In this document: positions 56,776 through 64,000 of the stretch, piece by piece
Layout: every line of letters begins with the position of its first letter
Numbering within the stretch: the stretch's first letter is position 1
Source: Choristoneura fumiferana
Lineage: Eukaryota > Arthropoda > Insecta > Lepidoptera > Tortricidae
DNA length: 64,000 bases
Reading direction: 5' to 3'
Assembly (NCBI RefSeq): GCF_025370935.1
Contig: NC_133497.1
Coordinates: 7,270,389-7,334,388, forward strand
The notes under the pieces: model-generated
What the model saw: the letters and a program-made list of their open reading frames with translations, nothing else
What the model was told of the DNA's origin: nothing
The model's database searches: none
Position numbers and translations under genes: made by a program

Positions 56776-57185
56776 ACATTTTCACCCTTCTACCACCAAC
56801 CCCCATTTTTTAATAGCGATATTAGTACTTTAATAATTTTCAATCACTCGATCAGTTACCCCGCCAGGCATCTACTTGGGTCACTTCTCATCTAGTAAAC
56901 TGTACGGAATAGGAATAGGGATGAGAAGGAAGCCGGTCCTCCTCTCTTTCTGACACAACAAGCTTTCTCTCACTCCCTAAACCGTATGTACTGTACTAGG
57001 TATTACGTTAATAAAATCCTACAAGTTTAGCTAAAGCTGTTAGGTAGGGGCGGTAAGAAGCTCGCCGGGACAGCTAGTATATGAATAATTTAACATTGTC
57101 AGTAAACAGTAAGACAGTTTAGTTAGTCGAATAAAATCGTATGACAATGTGTTAAAAAGGAGGACACTGTACTTAACTTATTGTT

Positions 57186-57999
57186 TAAGATAGGGTTCCG
57201 TAGCCATTACGAAAAAAATCAAGTAATTTTGTGTGCGTAGAACACAATTAAAACACTTACTACAGTCTTAAAATCTATTAAGTACCAGAAAAAATAGTGT
57301 ATCTTCACGGCACTTACGTCCTTTTGTTAAGAAGCGCAGTTTTTCGGCAATAACTCAAAAACGGTATATCCGAGCGATACCGTTCCATATTTTTTGGACA
57401 AACGAACGGTTTACAAGATAGAGGGGGGGGGACACACCAATTTTGCTACTTTGGGAGCGATTGTTTCCGGAAATTCTTCACTTAATCAAAAAAGTTTCAA
57501 CTTCAACTTTTTTTGTTTTTGGCAACGGTCGCTTTAGGTTAGCAACCACTACTGCCAATGACTCCTGTCAAAAAAGTTTTTGAGAAACCTTACTATCTTT
57601 TCAAAAGAGCTGTTCAAACCATTGTCAAAACTATGTGCCACACGTTGATGAGAGTTAAAAAGAATAATTCGCAACTGACATTGGCCCAAGCCTTAAGGCC
57701 GCCATTGAGGGAATAATAATAATAATAATAAAGAATAATTTCAATTTCTGTTACGTGTATGGAGTGCCCCCTATAAATATTTATTTTTATAATTTAACTA
57801 TAAAACTAAATAGCGGCTTTGACAAGACATCTGTACTCCAAATTTCATTGATATACCTACATCTTGTAGTTTTCGAGTAAAATGCCTGTGACATACAGAC
57901 GGACGGACAGACAGACAGACAGACGGACGGACAGACAGAGACGGACTTGACGAAACTATAAGGGTTCCGTTTTTGCCATTTTGGCTCCGGAACCCTAAA
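57186..57999. mobile_element. MITE-like element with TAGGGTTCCG ends, second copy
   Basis: TAGGGTTCCGTAGCCATTAC at the left is mirrored by CGGAACCCTA at the right. It holds AACTCAAAAACGGTATATCC in the centre and a long GACGGACGGACAGACAGACA tract near the right end. Related to 34146-34762. Confidence 0.65.
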
Positions 58000-58365
58000 A
58001 AGCACTAAAAATCCTACTTTACAGTGAACGTGTCGTGTATTGCCGCCTTTACTAGATTCGAAGCAATCAATTTATTTTGTACAACCTTGTAAATTAATTG
58101 TTTTAGAAAATTAAACCATTACTTAATACTTAAACTATGGATTAGAATATTCTAGTAATTCCATAATGCAGAAATCATTATTTTTTTTTAAATCAGCGTG
58201 TTTTTTCCCCAGTGGCAACAATTAGGGTATTTAAATAAAAAAAAATTACACATTTTCTACCCGATTATACGCGCTTAAAAAAGTTAAAACTTAGCTCATA
58301 AATTGGAAATGATAAAAAAGTGCGTTGCTCACTAAGTTGTGTTTTCACAATAAGCATTTACCAAA

Positions 58366-58506
58366 ATGTTGTCACAGTTATCATACTCGTGCTTAGAGAG
58401 GGAAATTCAGTTCCTGAGGCTCGACTTGAATAGTCTTTCTGTGGAATTGAACATCCTAGAGGTTTATCAGACTTTTTATAATCCTGCAGTGACGGATGCG
58501 ATTTGA
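58366..58506 (+). CDS. Possible small ORF, 46 aa
   Basis: ATG in a favourable context (CCAAAATGT), then a short frame to TGA. The peptide is Leu/Glu-rich with heptad-like spacing (CLEREIQFLRLDLN, LSVELNILEVY), which suggests a coiled coil. It could be a small protein, one exon of a longer gene or chance. No repeat element covers it. No family recognised. Confidence 0.3.
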   Translation: MLSQLSYSCLEREIQFLRLDLNSLSVELNILEVYQTFYNPAVTDAI

Positions 58507-58614
58507 ATTGAAAAAAGCCCTGTTCAATTGGAAAAAGACAAGGTATACTTATTATTAGTACTGTTAAAACTTCAGAAAGCCCCTTGTTATTGTATGTAGT
58601 ACCTAAGTGATCGT

Positions 58615-58850
58615 CAACATCATCATCTCAGCCGTAGAACGTGCATTGTTGGACATAGGCCTTTCCCATAGACCTCCAGTTGCTTCGACTGGAAACGGCA
58701 TGCGGCTTTAACTAGTTCATCCATCCACCTCGTTGCTGGACGTCCTACGTTGCGCTTGCCGATCGGTGGTCTCCACTCGAGAACTTTTCGGCCCCAACGG
58801 CCATCTGTTCTCCGTGCTATATGGCCTGCCCGTTGCCACTCAGTTAAAAT
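58615..58850 (-). repeat. RTE-type LINE 3' fragment
   Basis: Minus-strand coding remains homologous to 47197-47470 (GCCGTTGGGGCCGAAAAGTT, CCGATCGGCAAGCGCAACGT) with a short CATCATCATC tail. It is 5' truncated and decayed. Confidence 0.65.
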
Positions 58851-59176
58851 CCTAGTGCGGCTGGTTGGTTCCGCATGTTTTACTTTAGTTTGTTTTATTC
58901 ATTTAGTTTTTGTTTAGTTCTGATCTTGCAAATTTAATTTCAAACACTTCTAGAGAAGAGGAGAAAAGAGAAGTGTGCTCTATGAAGTAAACCTTTAAAA
59001 GCAATTAAACTCATGCAATATCTTATTATATGATAGCTGATTGCAGATTTGAAAAAAAAATCCTACTCTGTGTGAGAGAAAGAAGTGGTCAAAGTGATTA
59101 TGATTACAAGTGAGTTAGAATAAGGCTTCTGGTTATCGGATTTACTTCTTGTTTCATCTGTATCTGATTACTGTTA

Positions 59177-59594
59177 TTAAGAGCGTTTATACCTGCTGAG
59201 CTGGCAACGTTGCATTTTTCTTAGTTTTCTTGTTATAGACTTCATCATGTCAGCCGAAAGACGTCCACTGCTGGACATAGGCCTCCCCCAAGGCTCTCCA
59301 CTCAGACCGGTTTTGTGCTTTTCGTATCCACCGCGATCCCGCGATCTTAACCAGGTTGTCGCTCCATCTTGTTTTAGACTTATTTTCTTTAAAAACCATT
59401 AATGAAGATTAATTTGTTTTAAAGAATATAAAAGTATCACAACTAATTATTGAAGTAGACACATTAACTTATAAATTAAGAAGAGTTCAATCAGACCACA
59501 TGTTTAATTTTCATTTAGTTTTTATGGAACAATCGAGAAAATTTAACATAAATGCAATGTTGCCAGCTCAGCAGGTAGGTATAAACGCTCTTAA
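59177..59594. mobile_element. Foldback MITE, GAGCGTTTATACCTGCTGA family, copy 2, split by an RTE fragment
   Basis: TTAAGAGCGTTTATACCTGC at the left pairs with GCAGGTAGGTATAAACGCTC and TTAA at the right. An RTE 3' fragment (59243-59374, minus) interrupts it and is flanked by TAGACTT on both sides (59236-59242 and 59375-59381). Confidence 0.75.
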
Positions 59595-60325
59595 AAGATT
59601 TTAGGGCATTGTTAACATTATTTCAGTAAAACCAACACCAAACCAACACTGCGGGGCCATGATGTTAACTAGCTACAATAGATCAAACCATCAGCGCAGT
59701 ATCATTCTACTGGAATGGTTTTACTGGAATAATGTGAACAGGGCCTAACTTGCAATATATGTAACTATGTATGTATGTGCGGGTCAAATCTTGCAACTTG
59801 AATTTGACCCACTTTCAGTGGTCGGATTGGCTTGAAATTTGGCATACATATTTTTCTGTTTCCTGGGAGGTTTTCTATATAATAGAGTAAGCTTGGATCT
59901 GGCTATGTATTCCTTAACCCTGAACCAATGTAAGATGAATGTTACTAAATGGCTACTGAGTCTAGACTATAATGCGACAGAAAACCTGCTCAAGCCTATG
60001 ACATAGGTTCAGCATAACTCAACATAACTAGTTATGCGGTGACCACAAACAGGATACGTACAAACCCACATTTGCGCATTACATCTAACCTCCCACGCTA
60101 AAACATACATACTTTTGCAGAAACACACACACACACACACAAATTAATGATATGATCTTAACTAAGAGAAATATTGTTTTCAATCCTTGCCTTTGTTCTC
60201 TTAATAGTAAGAGTAATAACTACAGGCAGCTGAGGGTTGGAGACCTGGTGACCTGACACACAGGCTCGGCCTAGTTCTCGCACCAGTCTCCCCCACATAA
60301 GTCTGTAAACTGCACTCTTAAATTT
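59595..60325. other. Non-coding DNA with an AC microsatellite
   Basis: ACACACACACACACACAC at about 60123-60140. A fragment near 59790-59880 (GGCTTGAAATTTGGCATACA) is a common insect repeat phrase. No gene seen. Confidence 0.45.
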
Positions 60326-60442
60326 TTTTTTTTTTTTTTTTTTTTTAATCTTATATTTTAACGAGGCTTCAGTACACTAAAAGTGACTATGCCAGCCTCA
60401 TGGGGGGCCTCAGATACATGTTACACTCTCTTGTGCAGAAAC

Positions 60443-62377
60443 CTAGTCTCTGGATGCAAAGGCCCGTCTGATGAACTTGTAAATCCGCATCGCTTCTTCT
60501 GAAAGTGGATGACTCAGAATCACATTTACACTTCCATTCCACAGATCCATACCATCCAGATACCGGTTTCTGGTATCCTTATTCTGATCACATTCCAGAA
60601 GAAAATGAAGGAGGTCTTCAGTCTTATTACAACCTAAACACAAGGGTGATTGTACAACTCTCATCAAATTTAGGAAATAATTTAGTGGAATGTGACCAGA
60701 TCGCACACGAAATGCAAGCACAAGTAATTCCCTGGGAAGGCTGGCACAATCAAACCAGGGTACCTTGTACACTTTGTTTTGAATAGTACTATACCAAATG
60801 CCCTTTGTTTCAGATACTTTGTTAAACACTATTTGCCATTGTTCATTACACTTTGCCTTGGCTAAATACATCAATTCTGTACCATAAGGTTTACATCCAA
60901 TCTCAACCCCTCTTGAAACTGCTATGTTAGCTAAACTATCAGCTTGCTCATTACCAGCTAAACCCACATGAGATGGGATCCATTGCAACACGATTTGGAC
61001 ACAGTTGGAGTGCAACCTGTGTATGATTTTTAGGATATTGTAGGCTATCGGCATACCTCGGGAGCCCGAGACACACCGAGCCAGGTGTTGAAGTGCACTC
61101 CTGGAGTCAGTTAGGATAATTATTTTATTTCTTTCCAAATCTACAGCATAAGAAAGGGCTTCATGCAGGGCTACCAGTTCAGCTCTCATAATACAAATCT
61201 CGTTGTGCAATTTAATTAGTTTTGAATTATTTGACTGAGGATCAAAAAATGCAGCACCAACACCCTTGCCTTTGGACCCATCCGTATACAATTTATAAAA
61301 TCCTTCATATTTTTCCTCCAACATTTTAATAACACTCTGCTTAAGCAAGTCACATGGTACATTTCTTTTTGGTAAATTAATCTCATCTACATCACACTTA
61401 ATACAAGAATGAATGTCAATATACGATGTCCAAATGTCCACAGAAAACATGTCCAATATCGGGCTCTGGTGCATATCCACATCCTTAAACAAATTGTGGA
61501 CTGTGACTAGTACTGGCTTAACTTTATTATTCCAATAACTCTGATCACATTGTACGGATAGCTGTTCCAGAAGGTCAGATACCTTATCATGTGATCTCGA
61601 ACAAACTCCCAACCAGTACCTGGATGCCAGCCATTGCCTACGTATGGAGAGAGGCGGTAGGCAGAGTTCATTCTCCATCACATGTATGGGTGTACTACGG
61701 ATAAAACTTCCACATATTCGGAGAGCTCGATTTTGTAAGAGGTTTAATTTTCTTAAATGAGTATTTGCACAAGAGCCAAATAAAAAACTACCATAATCTA
61801 TTCTGCTTCTTATTAGTGAAATATAAAGACGCCTGAGGTGTATTGGATGGACACCCCAAGAGCCTCCTGATAGAATTTTTAATATATTTAAATATTTATA
61901 AGCTTTCCCACAAATCTCCTTAATATGTAAGCCCCATCGAAGAGAGGTATCCAACCACATGCCAAGATATTTAACTTTAGCTACTGCTTTTAATGGATTA
62001 TCATTTATTCTTACTTGTATGTTCTGAAACTTTTGCCTACATCTGCTAAATATACATAAATTTGTTTTCTTTTCAGATACTGACAAACCTATATCCTTTA
62101 GCATTTCTATAACTAACTCCAAACTTGTTTCAATATTATTAACAGTGGATAATAAGTTTCTACCATCTATCATTGCATACAGAACAAAATCGTCAGCATA
62201 TTGGGATATATGCACACTTGAAATATTTTTACATATATTCATGGTGGCGATGTTAAAAAGTAATGGAGATAATGGGTCACCTTGAGCAAGCCCCACACTG
62301 GTATATCTCATATTGTTGCCATTCAGCCCAGTAACCTGAAGTTTTCGCCTTGATAAAAAGTTCAAATGTATTGGCAA
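60443..62377 (-). pseudogene. LINE ORF2, C-terminal part: RT palm/thumb and RNase H
   Basis: An open frame of 644 codons. RT motifs are VGLAQGDPLSPLLFN and the catalytic YADDFVLY, followed by VKYLGMWLD. RNase H is complete with the four acidic residues visible: LYTDGSKGKG, RAELVALHEAL, ILTDSRSAL and GNEQADSLAN (with the IPSHVGLAG box). At the end lies a Cys/His finger, CLGCNKTEDLLHFLLEC. The frame is -1 to the upstream RT part, joined at an A run near 62378. The product would reverse-transcribe the element's own RNA at a nicked target. Confidence 0.88.
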
Positions 62378-63340
62378 ATCCTTTTTCCAACCCCAATTCT
62401 CTCCAACATCCTCACCAGAAAGTGCACGTTAACATTATTATACGCATTTTCGATGTCAAGGAAACAGGCTACAACGGCCGCTTTCCTTGAAAAACCTAAC
62501 TGTACAGTGGTGAGCAATCTTACCAGATTATCGTAACAAGAACGAGCCCTTCTAAATCCAATAGTAGAGTCTGACAGCAGGCTTTGGTGTTCAACATGCC
62601 ACTCTATTCTTTTCATAAGGATGTAATGAAAAATTTTGCAGGAACATGATATTAAAGAAATAGGTCTCAATGAAGATGCCGAATCTGAGTCTCGACCAGG
62701 TTTCGGTACTGGTACAACTTTAATATGGCGCCACTGGTCTGGGACTGCCCCCGTTGCTAAAACTAAATTATATATATACAAAAGCATTGCCTTACCAGAT
62801 GTCGGCAAATTATAAATCATGGAATAAGATACATTATCAGCGCCTGGGGCAGAATCTTTACGTTTTAGTGAATTCATTAACTCTGCCATAGTGATCTTCT
62901 TTTCCAGAATTGGGTTAAAACTATCAACTAATGTTGGTTGAAGCTCTTCGACGGAGTCTGGTGTTAGTGACTGGAGCAATTCAGTAGCCTTAGCAGGATC
63001 AATAGCGCTGCCTGCCGACTTTTTACCCTTCATCCACCCCATCTTCCTCCACATTTCCGAAGGCGAAGTCTCGGTGTCTATATCACTGCAAAACTGTCTC
63101 CAAGCTTTAGCACTTTCTCTTCTTATTAACTGTTGACTACGTGATATCCTCGTTTGCAATGTGCTAAGATTGTCAGGAGTGGGATTTTTCCTGAAATTTT
63201 TAAGAGCCAATCGTCTCTGTGCTACTGATTCTGAGATTTCTGCAGACCAATAAGGCTTGGGAGAAAATTTGTTAGTAGGGTCTTGCGATATTTTGATCCA
63301 AGGTATTGTTTCATCAGCTGCATCTGTAATGCTTTTTAAA
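62362..63340 (-). pseudogene. LINE ORF2, middle part: linker and N-terminal RT
   Basis: The open frame reads back past 63210 to about 63335 (PWIKISQDPTNKFSPKPYW is in the same frame before the first Met). RT boxes are KDSAPGADNVSY, VVPVPKPGRDS, LRPISLISCSCKI, TIGFRRARSC and ACFLDIENAYN. It ends at 62362 where the frame shifts. Confidence 0.85.
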
Positions 63341-63974
63341 ACTTATCATAACTTTCCTGTACATTTAGTGACAGTTGCTGCTGATTGAAAACGGAATTTA
63401 ATTTATTCTTAAACTCTTTCCAATTCGCCTTTTTATAGTTTCTTTTCAAAATAGGCACTGTAGATTTTTCGTATCCCACTTTTAACCTAATAATCAAGTG
63501 ATCACTGCCTAAGTTCTCGTTGGTAACCATCCATGTGCATTTCAATGAAAGGTCAGTTGATACAAATGTGACATCTGGAGAAGATTCTTGCGGCTGTCCA
63601 TCAACTATTGTAATTCTGGTGTGGGTACCATTGTTAAGGCATACGAAATTATTCTCAAACATTGCTTTATACAGCTTTTCTCCCTTACAATCGGTTTTAT
63701 ATGACCATAACAAGTGGTGTGCGTTCATGTCTCCCAATATTATTGTCTCTTTATCAAATATTTCAAATAAACCATCCCAATCGCTCTGGCTAACACTTTG
63801 TGAGTTTGGGCAGTAAATGGAAATAATATTTTTAAGACCACTAACATTGTCCACTGTCACAACCAGTATCTCCAGAATAGGGTTAGGAGTAACAAAGGTA
63901 TAAGGTCTCAACTTAATAGATTTGTGGTAGAGGACACACACACCACCGTAACCATCATCTCTATCCAATCTCAA
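63336..63974 (-). pseudogene. LINE ORF2, endonuclease part
   Basis: An open frame of 212 codons. Motifs of the apurinic endonuclease are GGVCVLYHKS, ISIYCPNSQ, the ILGDMNAHH box and NLGSDHLIIR with the catalytic Asp-His. The first part of the domain (with the catalytic Glu) should lie beyond the window edge. The frame shifts by one base at a T/A run near 63340 into the RT part. Confidence 0.82.
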
Positions 63975-64000
63975 TATGTTGTAGTTACTTAACTTAACAC

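Larger units (their letters stand above)
60326..64000 (-). mobile_element. LINE with RNase H (I-group-like), 5' end beyond the window
   Basis: The minus-strand element ends at the poly(A) tail seen as a run of about 22 T at 60328-60350. From 5' to 3' it holds an endonuclease, reverse transcriptase and RNase H with a 90-bp 3' UTR. The two frame breaks are single-base changes. ORF1 and the start of ORF2 would lie to the right of 64000. Confidence 0.85.

Overview
The window looks like AT-rich insect nuclear DNA, most likely from a moth or butterfly. It carries short, widely spaced exons, several repeat types I know from Lepidoptera (tRNA-derived SINEs, RTE tails ending in ATG/CAT repeats, 'aggaaccctaa' elements with GACAGACAGACGGAC tracts, many palindromic MITEs) and a CRAL-TRIO lipid-carrier gene of insect type. 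The species cannot be named from sequence alone.

Two host genes can be assembled from splice sites. (1) A minus-strand CRAL-TRIO (alpha-tocopherol-transfer-protein-like) gene runs from a start exon at 31307-31469 through exons at 26857-27013, 14976-15087, 13952-14086 and 414-623 to a last exon at 157-308. All junction phases agree and the product is about 310 aa, but exon 5 carries four one-base gaps. (2) A plus-strand gene with exons at 43868-44037, 45784-45899, 48920-49178 and 51785-52586 encodes a 448-aa protein I do not recognise: an alpha-helical, coiled-coil-like N terminus followed by a long Lys/Ser/Asn-rich tail.

The introns of gene 1 are packed with transposons. Intron 4 holds a Ty3/Gypsy LTR element (886-13392, TSD ATAT) whose two LTRs differ by one base. 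Its RNase H region is replaced by a broken PHD-finger LINE (about 4690-9431) plus an unrecognised open frame of about 1.9 kb (9493-11405), possibly captured viral sequence; integrase resumes after it. Intron 2 holds two RT-less Jockey-type LINEs and a structurally intact hAT transposon (16358-19377, 8-bp TSD), the hAT sitting exactly at the left edge of one Jockey copy. Intron 1 holds a frame-broken DUF7869-type DNA transposon (about 28200-30350).

From 31.5 to 60 kb there are repeats, two tandem arrays (36.3-39.0 and 39.4-39.8 kb) and at least nine foldback elements, several inside or beside gene 2. The right end (60326 to the edge, minus strand) is a LINE with endonuclease, reverse transcriptase and RNase H, probably of the I group.

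A recurring theme is single-base frame loss at short homopolymers, in host exon and transposons alike. This suggests consensus indel errors in the assembly, so many apparently broken genes may be intact in the organism.
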